From Torreya grandis (Eukaryota; Streptophyta; Pinopsida; Cupressales; Taxaceae), in NCBI GenBank assembly GCA_037957365.1, contig JARHVA010003167.1, forward strand, positions 548,501-612,500: a stretch of 64,000 bases of DNA, written 5' to 3'. A program made the position numbers and the translations under genes. The notes under the pieces were generated by a model. It saw nothing but the letters and a program-made list of their open reading frames with translations. It did no database searches and was not told the DNA's origin. This document shows, piece after piece, positions 1-12,380 of the stretch (position 1 is the first letter of the stretch; every line of letters starts with the position of its first letter).

Positions 1-1559
1 TGATTTCTATATGAGAGAGTTACTAATTTTGTAGATTAATAAGTGCACAAAGTTAGAAATCCTACATAAGAGAACATCCAATAACATATCTATAGTGAAA
101 TCTATGAAATTTTAACATGACAAATGCTTGGACTATTAGTTATGTGTCTAGTGAGATTAGAGTACTATTGATTTAGTCTAAGAAGAACATAATTTATAAA
201 TTAGAATAAAGACAAGATAGATATATTACATAATATAGATACCAATTGGTCTTGATAAGTATATTACTAGAGAAGACTATGATTAATGGATATATCGCAA
301 AGTTCATAGTACAAGGATACATAGCTTCTGAGACTATAGAAGATCAATTTTTTCAAGGAATTAGAGGGAAATTTTGACAATGACTACCCTTGTTGATCAA
401 AATGTTGGTTTTAAAAAAGTCCATGGTGTCTACTCCAATGAACATGGAGTAGTCACTTTAGGAACCATGGGGGTGTGTATAAGAGAAAGAGGATGAAAAG
501 GAGCTTAGTAAGAAGAACATGAACTTGATCCTAGAAAATGGAAGATGAAAAGACGCTAATTGAAAATAAATTTTTGGGACTCGAGAGAGAGATATACAAT
601 AATAATGAATATGTAATAAGATGACTCACCCTCAAGTAACTATGAGTAGGAGTAGAAGTAAGGTAGAAGTTGTTAGAGTTGGATAAATGCAAGGAAACAA
701 TGATAGAGAAAGAAGGTTGTTGAAAGAAGGTGTGGAACCTACTAAGAGAGATGGGTATGCTAAATAAGAGGAAAGGATAGATGAGAAATAGGATACTATA
801 GATATGTTGAGGTATAATAGTTAGGAAATAGAGGTAGGTCATAGTTAACTAAGGCTATTTTTGCTAGAACCAGGCTGGAAAGTTATTGGGAAGATGTTAG
901 ATTTGAAGGTAATAATATTATAAGTTAAATTTATAAGAAATAATAATCTCAAAAAAAGTGTCATTCATTTTAAGATTATTCATCCCCCAAGCCAATTTTA
1001 TTTATAAAAGGTAGAAAAAGTTCATAGAGAGATGATGACATAGTCTAGTTTGGTTCTTTTACTGATAAGTATGGAAAGCTTGATAAAAAAAAAAGCAAAT
1101 GGGTGATAGAAAGAAAGATATTACAGGAGGTAAAACTCCTAGTTACCCCTAAAAATAATTGTGTGAAGCATCTTATAGGTACAATAACCACTTCATAGTT
1201 TATTAAATACATAACAACAAGTGTATAGACACCACTAGATATAATTACCAATATTCAAACACTTTCAATAACAATTAATAATCCATCGAATATGGCACTT
1301 CATGTAGGTATTTTTTTTACCTTTAATGCCCTATGATGAATTTGAAAATCCATAATTATACTTAGTCACATGTGAGATGGAATGGGTTATAAAAGGGGTT
1401 ACATCAGATGATATGAATAAATATGAACTTGTGGGTTAGGAGGACACACTTTGGAGTTTATATTTGAAATAAATGTCAATATACTATATTAAAAACAAGT
1501 CAAATATTTTTTTATAGCATGACTAAAATAAAAAAATGCTCTAGTCAAGTGATCTAAGA
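1..1559 (+). other. Probable leader and 5' gag region of gypsy element A
   Basis: I cannot identify a domain here. From about 480 to 1,000 the plus strand reads as a charged Lys/Glu/Arg-rich stretch, with phrases such as MEDEKTLIENKFLGLERE and KCKETMIEKEGC, that looks like a decayed coiled coil. The region leads into the better gag remnant downstream, so it may be the N-terminal part or leader of the same element. Positions 1-480 show no frame I trust. No LTR end or primer-binding site was found, so the left end of element A is probably outside the window. The long minus-strand frame at 531-842 is only the complement of this purine-rich coil. Confidence 0.35.
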
Positions 1560-2760
1560 TCTAAAGGAGACAACAAAAATCAAGAGAAGTGGTTGGAGAA
1601 TATGATCTCAAGTTATCTGATGTAATGAATAAGATTGATTTTATTATTGAAGATAAAGATAAGGCTTCTTGGTTAATAGAAGTTTTATGACCCACAATAA
1701 GGTTTTTTATCACACAAACCTAGTTCTCCACCAATGTCCATGCTCGATCTATTGCCGTCAATGTCGAGTAGATAAAAGACTATGTAGATCTTATCTATAT
1801 AGGGTCAAAAGTAGAAGCTAAGTTATATGCTTTTATGAGGATGATGAATAAAATTCATGAAAATGATAAGCCTAAATTAGTTTATGGTGTATCTAGTGTG
1901 GTTATAAGGAACATTATATAAATTATTGTTTGACAATCAAAACAAAATTTTATGAATTTTTTTGGGTAGTGGGACATCCCAAATCCAAATTCCATCTCTT
2001 TCAATAATATATTTAGAAATAACACAATATTTATTGTAATTTTTTTAAATTTACGAATCATGAAGACACTAGTTAAAATACATTGTAAGAGTTAAAGTAA
2101 GATATCACAAAGAATGTCTTTGTAGTTGTGTCCCAACAAATACCCACTATGAAGCAAATAATTCCAAGACAAGATGTGGATATGACCAATGTGGTTCAAT
2201 GCAACCTAGTATAGGTGCATTTATCACCATAGTATCAGATGCCATTATCACCATGGTACCAACCATAAGGCCTAGCTAGATGGAATAATATGTCATCTCC
2301 ATTGTATCAATATTTGTTTAGTATGAACAACCATGGAATGACATGAAAAAATAGAAATCAACGTCGACCCCAAGTTCTCCTCAACATTATTATGGAGGGT
2401 ATGATGCATAGATAAATTAACATGTAGGATATAATAGACAATAATCCTAAGGTTGGGGATATACATATAACAAAGGAGGATACAAAGGAGGATATCATGG
2501 TAGATATCAAGGAGGTAATAACAATGATAATCATCAAAATCAACTACCCATGTAATATTATCTCTATGACACATATAATCATTATGCAAATAACTATCCC
2601 AACAATCCACAAAGGAAAGTTTATTATGTCTATTATAGGATCAAAGGTCGACATCAAATGGAAGACTGCCATATTCTTTAAAAACAAAAAAAGGAGAAGC
2701 TAGTGTGAAATGTAAGCATGATTAATGTGAAGCCAAAGGAAAATACATTTTTTCAAGCCA
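1560..2760 (+). pseudogene. gag: Decayed gag of Ty3/gypsy element A
   Basis: This is the structural (capsid/nucleocapsid) polyprotein remnant of element A. The clearest part is 2,390-2,700, where the translation is rich in Gly, Tyr, Asn and Gln (YYGGYDA, GYTYNKGGYKGGYHGRYQ, NHYANNYPNNPQRKVYY). Such a low-complexity tail is common at the C-terminal end of plant gypsy Gag proteins. The frame is broken by many stops and some frame changes. A protease-like region on the same strand follows. No zinc knuckle with all Cys/His ligands could be traced. The assignment rests on composition and on its place ahead of protease and RT, so it is moderately sure. Confidence 0.55.
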
Positions 2761-2939
2761 TCACAGGGTAAAAAAGGGATGAACAAGGGTTACATCTAAT
2801 ATATACGCCTTAGCATCTAGGTATTTCAAAATTAAAATATGATAAATATCCTAACCCTAAAACTTACAAGAATCTAATGTATCAAGTAGGACAAATATTA
2901 TAGGTAATACAATAAAAACTAGATTATAATGATGATAAC

Positions 2940-3490
2940 ACTGTTATTGATGCTTAAATATATGGGTAAATTATTTAAATCTTATGAGAAGAGAACATTG
3001 TGGTTATATTAAAATATCTAATGAAACTACTCAACATAATGCATAATGAGGATATATCCCAGAATATCATGAACCTCCTTCATAATATTTTTGAGTATGC
3101 ATAGTGAGGATAGACAAGGGTTGATAAAGTAGTTTGGTATGTCAAAACCAAGAAGACTTGTATTTTGAACTCATGACTAGACATCAATTTGACTATATAT
3201 GAAATCCTAAATGTAGTATTTGAATTTATCAATACCATTGATATGATTCCTCACTCCACGTGGGAAGCCATTGGTTGACCAACTCTCAGTTAAAATATAT
3301 TAACATTAATCTTACCTGATTATGATAGAGTCAAACCTAATCACTAACTGTAAGATGTTGAAATTAAAGTAGCTAAACTTAGATTGCAAAGAGACATTGA
3401 AGTTATTGACATGAAGATAACATATACCCATTACCCTACATTAATTGATAATAAATAGGATTATGGTGGCTAAATGACTATTAACACCAT
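2940..3490 (+). pseudogene. PR: Aspartic protease remnant of element A
   Basis: This reads as the C-terminal half of a retroviral-type aspartic protease, which would cut Gag-Pol in the virus-like particle. At 3,230-3,300 the frame gives INTIDMIPHSTWEAIG, like the segment after the catalytic D-T/S-G in plant gypsy proteases. It is followed by PDYDRVKP, DVEIKVAKLRLQRDIEVIDMK and TYTHYPTLIDN (up to about 3,450). The catalytic Asp triad itself is not clearly readable. Stops occur at former Trp, Gln and Arg codons. The region lies between gag and RT on the same strand, which is the normal order. Confidence 0.6.
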
Positions 3491-4890
3491 GTGTAATTAG
3501 TTATAAGTGCATCAAAAAGATAAAATAGTATTCATACCTCTAAAAAAATCTAAACAAAAGCCATATATCATTTTGAAGGAACTCGAGTCTCCTTACACTT
3601 ACATGGACAACTATTGGTTTAAGGTGGGGATAGATGCATGGAAAAATAGGGTGAGCACTATTGAATGTTATGAGTGGAAGCCTAATACTACATAATAGAA
3701 AAAACCACTGGTATTTAAACTAATTATCATAAAATCACCGATCAAATAGGTTTAAATTTAGGAATGTGTTTCTCCTTTAGTACATTCACCAACAAGATTT
3801 GAGGTAGAATTTTTATATAATAATACTGAAACTATGTTAAATTTCATTAAGCGTAACCCTAAATGAATCCTAACATGATATTTAGCCTCATCCATAATTG
3901 GTGACTTGAATGCTCATATCCTGAATTGGTCTTGTAAATATCATGAGTTGAGACCTATACACATGGTGTTCATTGTAAAATGTCAAATAACTCAATATTT
4001 TGTGATTTAGGATCTTAATCCATTCATATTTATGTTATAGCACCATGTAACAGAGGTAGAATAATGATTCAGAACACCCATCTATGCACTGAAAGGCACG
4101 ACTGCAACATGGCAGGTTATGCACAGATACACAGATATACATTGGGAGGTTGCTTGTGAAATCTTGCACGCAACATTTTAGCTACTAGCTAATATTAAAT
4201 TAGAATGGCATTTATTGTAATAAGGTTAATGTACCAAACTACACATCCATTAGTGCATAGACATATGGACTACATAGGGACTAGAGCCTTGATATTGGGT
4301 ATACATATGTAGTCATACTATTTCACCTCTTCAAATAGTTTGGTACATGTATCAAGAGCATAGAAGATAAACCAAACATTGAATAATAATTCATCAAGAT
4401 TTTATCCAATCTTTTGTATTTAAAGATGATAATCCTTTAGTACATAATTCCTTACAAAAGATGAAAAATTTTATATGTGACAAACATGCAGAAGATTTAA
4501 CAAACACTACTAAATCATCTTCTTAGAAGAAAGTTGTGCATGATCTGGATTTCTCATTATGAAATTACAAAGCTAGTTAGAAATAATATATCTAGATTCA
4601 ACCTTGTAATAGAATAAAAAATGATCTCATAAGGTCTAGTGATAGTGATAATGATGGGGATCTAGATTTATAAGGGTTGTTTGAATCATAGAATAAAGAG
4701 GAAGCTAAACCATTATAAAGTGTAAAGAAGATAGAAGAAGAGAAGTTGCATAGTATTGACATCTCACAATAGGAAGGAAAACATATTTTAAAGGATATTA
4801 TTCCTAGTGGATTAGGAATAATTTTGGAAGAAACAAGGAAATATTGGGATAGAAACAACCCCTAATCTTGCATCTGTGGGAGTTACTGGG
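3491..4890 (+). pseudogene. Protease-to-RT spacer of element A
   Basis: This stretch links protease and reverse transcriptase and has no catalytic motif of its own. An open run of 62 codons at 3,507-3,695 (ending in a Trp/Lys-rich segment with VGIDAWKNR and YEWKPNTT) shows that it was coding. An acidic stretch near 4,610-4,860 (SDSDNDGDLDL, then EEAKPL and KKIEEEKLHSIDIS) continues in the direction of pol. In gypsy elements of this type a poorly conserved linker of comparable length is usual. I see no separate gene here. Confidence 0.45.
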
Positions 4891-4909
4891 GACAAGAGAA
4901 AATATCCAA

Positions 4910-5710
4910 ATCTCTATAATTCTTAAGAGACTATAAGGATGTTTTTCTGAGTAATTTTTTAGAGTTCAAAGGCATAATCCATTCTTGGGAAAGATGCACA
5001 TTAAGCTAAAGGAATGCATCCACCTAATTAAAAAGTTACTATATAGAGTCAATCCCAACATAAAAACTAAAGTAAAGGATAAATTAGATTAAATGCAATA
5101 AGTAAGAATTATTTATCTAGTTGACAAGGTAAAATGGGTGATCCCCATGGTGGTACAACCTTAAAAAATTGGATAAATATGGGTGTGTGGGGACTACCAT
5201 GCACTCAATGACATCTACATAAATGATCCATTTCCTATCCCTTTTATGAATGAAGTACCAGATTCTATCACTAGACATGAGGTATATTTATTTACATATG
5301 GTTTCAGTCGATACCACCAAATTCCAATTGCCAAAAAATATCAAGAGAAAACTAATTTTTCTACTCAATGGGGGGTCATTTTCATATAAGGTAATTCTAT
5401 TTGGCTTAAATAATGCACTTGCTATATTTTCTAGAGATATGGTAAATGCCTTTAAATACTTTAGTCATGATTTCTTGGAGGTGTATCTAGATGACTAATT
5501 AGCATTTTATTTGTTTATAGACAACTTGTCAATATCATATTAATAGTAGAACAATTCAAGGTTGTTTTGCATTGCCTTAAATTTAAATAAATGTCTATTA
5601 TTTACACCTTTTTGTGTCTTGTTGGGTCACGTACTGTGTAATGATGGAATTATAGTTGATCTAGCTAAAATTGCTATTAAAATAGGAATTCCACTTCCTA
5701 CAACGGAATT
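4910..5710 (+). pseudogene. RT: Reverse transcriptase of element A
   Basis: This copies element RNA into cDNA in family members; the copy here is dead. The pre-RT segment LRDYKDVF and FKGI is followed by KLKEGMHP-like and GIIYLVDK-like pieces. The palm begins at 5,180 with CGDYHALNDIYINDPFPIPF, matching the conserved C-x-D-x-R-x-L-N ... D-x-F-P-I-P block. GFSRYHQIPIA and a thumb-side FSYKVILFGLNNALAIFSRDM follow after a frame change near 5,360. The catalytic box YLDD is intact at about 5,485-5,500. After it come LLGHV and a DPAKI-like segment (5,610-5,690). The expected connection and RNase H domain are missing, because the sequence jumps straight to integrase near 5,720. Confidence 0.88.
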
Positions 5711-5724
5711 TTAGGAGGACATTT

Positions 5725-6669
5725 TGTAGGAGATCATGATGCTAGGAAAATACTTTAGATTGGTTTGTTGTGGTTTACACTTTTTTAAGATGTGCACAAA
5801 TTTGCTAAACCCTATGACATCTATCAATAAATGGGTAAGCCTAATCACCAAGATGAAATTCCTTTGGTTCTTATGATTGTATAACAACCTTTTAAATAAT
5901 AGGGAATTGATTTTGTCATACCTATAGCTCTCTTGAGTATGTTTAGTCATGCCAAATATATTATCATGACAACTAACAATTTCATAAAATGGGTGGAAGA
6001 TATTTCTATTCCCAATTATGGTTTAAAGGATGTTTCTATGTTATGAAATGAAAACATAATTACATAATTTAGATGCCTATTTAAGATGGCAAGTGATATA
6101 GAATTGTATGTTTTCAATAATACTATTAAGAATCTCACATAATAATTCATGATATCACACCATAAAAGTACAACTTACCATTTGTAGGCTAATGGATAAG
6201 CAGAGGCATCAAATCAAATATTGGGTTAGATGATGATACAAATTTACAATGTCCAAAGAGATGATTAGGAGGTTAACATTATTGAAATTATATGGGCCTA
6301 TTACACATATTAAAAGTGAGACAATAGATTCACTCCCTTATAATTATTATATGGCATCGAGGTAATGCTATCTATGGACTACATTGTACCTAGTCTATGC
6401 AATGTAATAATCATGAGGTTAGGGGATTAGGACTTACTAAGAACATGATTGCTATATTTCACCAAGATGGAATAAGATAGGGTAAGGTCATAGTGGACCC
6501 AAAAAATTAATAAATAAATTCAAAATGTGTGGCATGATTATAATCTATGATGTAAGAAATTCTACCTAGATCAAACTATATTATTTTACAATAATAGATT
6601 TAAATAATTCCCAATAAAGTTGTGCATATGATGGAAAGGACCCTATATCATTAATATGTATCATAATAT
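5725..6669 (+). pseudogene. IN: Integrase of element A, N-terminal and core part
   Basis: Integrase inserts the cDNA into chromosomes. One frame from 5,735 shows DARKIL, DVHKFAKPYDIYQ and MGKPNHQDEIPLV, matching the zinc-binding HHCC region with Cys partly lost. Next come GIDFVIPIA, HAKYIIMTTNNFIKWVE (5,900-5,995, the first catalytic Asp region with D changed to N) and SHHKSTTYHL, ANG, AEASNQIL (6,150-6,215, the region of the catalytic Glu). WAYYTY and YGIEVMLSMDYIVPSL follow. Several stops are former CAG or CAA codons. At about 6,640 GPYIIN opens the C-terminal GPY/F module, and the frame is cut at 6,669 by the insertion of element V. It resumes at 18,563. Confidence 0.88.
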
Positions 6670-6674
6670 GGTAC
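6670..6674. repeat. Target-site duplication GGTAC, left copy (element V)
   Basis: GGTAC precedes the first base of the left V LTR and is repeated exactly at 18,563-18,567 after the right V LTR. The host sequence on both sides is the integrase C-terminus of element A, which supports a real insertion footprint rather than a chance match. Confidence 0.75.
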
Positions 6675-9600
6675 TAGTAGATCCTAATTTACACTCTAGA
6701 TAAGTCAATCAGACCTTCTCAAATTTGGGATAACATGGAACTATCTCTGAATATAGGCAAATTGCTATAAGAAATAGATCTCTAGATTATGGGCTAGCTC
6801 CCTTGATCTATCTATTTAGACTCACAAACTACACTAGGAAAATCAATTATTGGGGTTAAAAGGGAAGAAGGAAACATGAAATTAACCTACATTAATGGAT
6901 GTGATACACCAAGGATATCTACATAAACATACTTAAAACTTGTATTATAAAGGTAGATTACTAAAACCGATCTCAACCCAAGATTCTTCTAGTAAAAGTG
7001 TTTCTATATGAAGGTATATTGACATTCATTTACAAACGTGAGTGAATAGGGGGTCTAATATTAGACACTATAAATATTATTCACATTTCAAATACACCTA
7101 ACAAACACTTACACTCTATGAGACTTATTAGAAGAAATATTACTTACACAATACATATAAGAGCAGAATGGAAGGAGAAAAAATCAACGCTTTTCATCCA
7201 AATGGATTACATGACATACTTAGGAAAGAATTTTAGATAATAATCCAATTTAAGAACTTTATTAAGATTAAATAAAATATTTCAAACTATAAAGACTTTA
7301 TGATACTAATAATGGATGATTACAATGCCAAAATGGCTTCAATATATAAAGCAATAGGAGAAGAGATATAAAGAGTGACATTGGATAGTCACAATGAAAA
7401 GTGTCAAGACTTGAAGAATAATTACAATGCAAGAGGTGTTCGATAAGTGTCTATCTAAAACATAAAATCCCCTTGAAGTTGGCATAGGAATACTTTATTA
7501 TCCTTCTTGAAACTACCCTTATTGATGAGGAGTCCACTAACTATCAATAACTACCTTGGAAATCCTTGAAAAATATATACTGACTTGATAATGAAGAAAA
7601 TTATTGGTGTATGTCATTATGTACCCCTCTAATTGATAACCTTCCCTATACCTCTTTTTGGTTACTTCCTTGTAGTAACTCACTAGCACTCTAGACCTAA
7701 ACTATCACACTTATTATTAGGGTGAACTACTATACTTGAGATGATTTGTTACAGATATGTGAGACACATCATCATTAATTATTTATCCTCTGGTCTATCA
7801 TATAAACCTTAAGAAAACTCAAAATTACACTTCTTATTTCCAACTTGGTAGTTACCTTACTTCTCATTTTTATATCCAAGATTTCCTATAATAATTATCT
7901 TATTATAGGAATCTCTATACATGAATGAGGTTATAATGGGGTCTAAGGAGTTATAAAACATCTCCACACACCTTCCACCATGGTTTTCATCCATCTATTC
8001 CTTTTTGCTTCTTCATATCACAAAATTGGACCAATCCATACAAGTGATGGTAAAAAATAATTTATTTGAAATAATCATAAGAGAGTTAAAAGTAAATAAA
8101 AATCCATTTTCATGCCAATTTACTCCTTCTAGATGCAATTCTATTCATATCTTTCTAATCAAGATCTTATGATGGTTTTAGGTTGTTTAGGTTATTAGAA
8201 ATAATTCATTAATGTTAGGCCATTATCCTTTAAACCAATTATACTAATTTAAATTAAATTACCTCCCTAAACTATCATTAAATTATCAAGACTCCATCCA
8301 TCTCAGTCGTATATATGGGAGTGAAAGACGTTGTCTCTCTGTTAACTGTTATGCATTCTAGACACCCCTGAGAAAAATTGAGAAAAATAGTGGCCAATCT
8401 ATGTTATCCTATAGAAAATAATGAGAATCATATACCCTCCATTATCTCATTAAATCTCTCACATTTATTTTTAATATCAAATTATTGTACTAGTGACATT
8501 AGAAGCCTAAGGTTCATGCCTAGTTTTAGGGATTATAAGCATAGACTAGGTTTTTTAAGTACATGACCACCAATGAGTGATCACAGTGACTGTATGAAAT
8601 TATAAAAACATTTTGACCTATAATTAAATCCCTAATATCATCCCATAATTAATTAGTACTCTACCATTCATCTTTTACCATCAATGCATTAGATCTGCAA
8701 GTTGCATTATTTGTGAGGTGTCTTAGGTCAGTTATCCTAATGGCAATAATGACTATGTACCTATCTTCACATGAGATTTAATTAGTATTAGGATGATTAT
8801 TTTATTAATTTAATAAAATTTAAATATATTTTGGTATACTTTCTTAGGATTTAGATAGCCACTTCATCATATCTCTTTTAGTCTCTTGGCTACCCTTGGC
8901 CCAAGGAGTGGGCTAGGTCTCAGATAAAATAGTGAATAATTACATTATTATTATAAATTAAACATGAGATTAGAGTCATATTTAAACCCATTTTTACCCC
9001 TATTAAAAAAATACAAACTCAAACATTCTTATATATCCCTCAACACTTCAAATTCTCAAGACTAGCTATAGCCCTGTGACTATGTGCAGGGTTTGGATTA
9101 ACCGAGTATGAGGTTTTGAAACCAAACTTGGATCAATATTTAACATATTTTATTTACCTTTGAAAATCATGAAAAATGTGATATTATTAATATGGGAGTT
9201 ATTTTTACATTTTCATCTCCATATTATACCTTTGCCTACCAACCAAACCTGCATCCTTCATTAGCTTAGACTAGTTTGTCTCCTGAGTCAAACTGTAGGT
9301 GCTTATTAGGAAGAAAAATGGATTTATGTATGTGATGATATATTTTTTATCACTATGTTTCACACCTTTTTTTCTAATGAGACCATTATGTCTATCTCAT
9401 ACGTGAATGGACTCATTTTTGCCTTGAGACCATGTAATTATCTCTTTGCCATCAATGCACCATAGGTGTTACTTGCAATGTTCTAGGCTAGTTTTTACCT
9501 AATGGCCTTGTAGTTATCTAAGTACTTACATTATGATCTTGAATGAATTTAAATACCATTTGATCATTATTCTCTCTTGATCTATCTACCTCCTCTTGTG

Positions 9601-10798
9601 TTAAGATGTTACCTCTAGACCTAGGTTACAATAATTAAACCATTAAGCTTACCTAGGACTCATAGAATTTCACCATGATATGACAATTTTTGAACTATAA
9701 TCCCTTTTAAAAGAAACTAAGGTAAACATTCCCATTCAAAAAAATTCTTCAAAATTAAGAAAACAAAATTGGTTATGGTGTTTAATATTTATCTCCATAT
9801 TAGAATGTCACCCTTGAAATCTCTTCAATACAAACCTTAAATGGATAATATTATCAACCACACTCTAAATGGTTAAAAAAAGTGTATAATTCTTGAACTA
9901 AATCCACTCACAGACTATCAAAAACTTTTCTCAACTTTCATTGGTGTTCACTTCTATCAAAAGAGAATGAATTTGCCTATCTTATATGGTCACATTTACC
10001 AAACTAGTTTGAATTTAACATGGAATGGGTGGATATTCTACACAAGTCTACATTAATCACTTGGTTCACATATACCAATTTACAAAATGTAATCAGATGA
10101 GAAAAATCAAGATAGTGGGATTGTATAGGTAGTTTAGAGGTACTAACAGTCTTAATGATTGTTCATAAAGTAAATTCCACCAATCCTAAAAATATGACCA
10201 TGAAATTTTATCTCATAAAGAAATATAACATATTCCAATTTCACTCACTCTAACTCTTCTTCTCCAGTTTGTACCAAATAAAAATTGTCGACCCTTTCTG
10301 GGTTATCCAACAAAGTGAAAGGAGAGAGGAAATGGTTTTAATAATTTTTATTTAAAACCACCTAAGCCTAAAAATAACCTATTATTATTCCATGACACCT
10401 TCAAGAATTCACACCTGTATATGAGTCACCCCAATCTGTACAAACATTGAAAACTAACTTTTTTACAAGTGATCTTCTTTTTATGTTAGAGATACAATAT
10501 TTTAGTTTCAAATACTTATGTAATATTTAAATTCATGAAATATGTTATATTTATTCTTGAAACATTTTTACTTTTGTGAAAAACTATACAATTAATTAAG
10601 AGGACCAAAAAGGTGGCGTAAAAGGACACTAAGAAAGATGGACAAATATGACTAAGGATAAAACTTGTTTGAATTTAAAAGTATATATTAACCTCATGTA
10701 GTACCATGGTAACCATTTTCAAATGTACAAGTCTTTATGGAAAGTTTTAACATGCAAGGGTTGACCCATTTTGACTTGGGGCAAACTTTTGGTCAATA
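6675..10798 (-). repeat. Left (3') LTR of element V
   Basis: This matches 14,371-18,562 along its whole length in the same orientation. Anchors seen in both copies include GATAACATGGAACTATCT near the start, CCCTTGGCCCAAGGAG (8,893 and 16,643), GAGTGATCACAGTGACTGTA (8,574 and 16,318) and GGTTGACCCATTTTGACTTG near the end. In one stretch compared by eye (10,260-10,340) about a fifth of bases differ, so insertion is old. I found no ORF worth reporting on either strand. The open frame at 8,378-8,566 is not matched in the other copy. The LTR would carry promoter and polyadenylation signals, but none can be assigned safely. Confidence 0.85.
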
Positions 10799-11279
10799 TT
10801 TTAGTAATTTCCAAAGGTAGTGTGCTTGCAATGATAAAGACCAGTTGACCTAAAATTCCATTGGGAAATGGAGTCAGTCGTATACTTAAATTGAAATTGA
10901 TATGACTCTAAAAATATTCAAAACTCACACCAAACACAAAAGGACACACACATGTGTTATTTAAGCACTTAATGAAAACACACAAACAACTCACACCAAA
11001 TAATGTGCCCAACACTTTTGGAAAACACATACCTAACCTAATATCCTAATGTATAACTTCTTCATTACTTCAACTAAGGTCAAATATAATTTTTCTAGAA
11101 TTATTATTATTTGATAAGAACAAATCATCAATTGATGAGTGTTTGTTAATGAAAACTTTCTTATGAAGATAATAAGATGACTTACCATTTTTGGAGCTTC
11201 TACTAACTACAAGTATATCACATGGAATTCTCATGAACACTCAATCTATCTTTCTTGGAGGTTTTTTTGACTTTGCATC
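10799..11279 (-). other. 3' untranslated part of V core
   Basis: This lies between the end of the V coding remnant and its 3' LTR. No ORF was recognised. A polypurine tract is expected on the minus strand next to 10,799, but only a weak, decayed candidate is present. CA-rich short words (for example ACACACACATGTG near 10,945) are the only visible structure. Confidence 0.4.
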
Positions 11280-12030
11280 TTACTTGACCTTTATCATGTC
11301 CACTTTGTACTTCTCAATATGATCATTGGGAATCATGAAACCTTTTTTAACTTTAAATGTAATTGAATCAAGATATGTTTGTTGTTGGGGATCATCAAGG
11401 TTATATATTGGCTTAACAAACATTTCATGGTCTACCCAAGTTATTTTATGTTTGGTAATGACCCCAAACTCTTTTTTGTGCTTATTGGATACATGGTTAA
11501 CCTCATCATCAGGTCTATATTTCTTTTGAAATCTTTCAAACTTATTTACCTTTTCAAAATTATGCATTATGGCACTGAATTATTGCCACATATCATCTAC
11601 ATTTTCTTGAGGTTCACTCTCATGAATATTATTTTCTTTTGAAAGTATAACTGAATGCTCACTAGGACCATCATGCCTAGTTATAGATGGAATATTAACA
11701 TCATCATCCATGTGAAACTAGTAGTTTCCCCATGCATCCTATTTTAGAGTGTCATAAAAATTTGACTCAAGAGACCCATCACATTCTTCATGAGGATGTA
11801 TGAACCAAAACCTATTTATATTATACGCTTATATGGATCAAATCCATACTGATCAACTCCCCAGTCATCAAGGTATATATTAGCTATGCCATCAATAGGT
11901 GTTACAGGTTCTTGATCACTACGATGATATTCTTCGTTGTTGATATTGAAATTCATGTTGATGTATAAGTCACATATGGCTCTACATGAAATTAAGATAT
12001 AGGTTTATATTTGATTGATACTTTGGCACC
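11280..12030 (-). pseudogene. C-terminal part of the V gag-protease ORF
   Basis: An open run of 95 codons (11,280-11,567, minus) has a charged sequence with EKVNKFERFQKKYRPDDE, TWVDHEMFVKPIYNLDDP and a Lys-rich end at the stop codon. Upstream in the same direction come DDDVNIPSITRHDGPSEHS and SEPQENVDDMWQ-type segments. I recognise no catalytic domain. It follows the protease, where an autonomous gypsy element would begin its RT linker, and the reading ends before any RT motif. It may be the natural C-terminus of a Gag-Pro-only protein or the leftover start of a deleted pol. Confidence 0.5.
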
Positions 12031-12380
12031 ATACCTATTCTTAAATGCTATATAAGACCAATCTAAAGTCAAGTATCCTCCCATATTATTAGTAAAATAT
12101 CTTGACAATTAAAGGTAAAAGTGAGGTGGCACATCCACAACCAAAACATCTTGAGGAATAGTGAAAGTAGGATAAGCATGAAGAACAAGTTGAAAAGCCT
12201 TGATTATGCCAATTTTCTTAGTAGCCAACCCATCCAGTTATAAGACTCCTTCAAAACAAGGCTCATACTTCAAATTCAACTTATTACCTATTTGTTTGGG
12301 CATGACTGAAGTACTTGATCCAATAGCAATCAAAAAATCGTGAACCAAAGCATCTCCAATGATGATATATATATAAAGCG
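12031..12380 (-). pseudogene. PR: Aspartic protease remnant of element V
   Basis: Read on the minus strand, DALVHDFLIAIGSSTSVMPK (about 12,310-12,370) lines up with the L-I-D-x-G-A/S-x-x-N-V-M block of plant gypsy proteases; the catalytic Asp has become Ile. It continues with KLNLKYEPC, ATKKIGIIKAFQLVLHAYP, IPQDVLVVDVPPHFYL and LSRYFTNNMGGYLTLDWSYI, the last resembling the end of the fold where such proteases have a G-R-P/D-W-L-type motif. The order of segments and spacing fit the family. The enzyme would be inactive here. Confidence 0.7.

Noticed and set aside
531..842. 103-codon minus-strand frame rich in Ser, Phe, Leu
   Set aside because: It is the complement of a purine-rich coiled-coil-like plus-strand stretch and has no domain.
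2293..2610. 105-codon minus-strand frame rich in His, Tyr and Cys
   Set aside because: It is the complement of the Gly/Tyr/Asn-rich Gag tail of element A on the plus strand.
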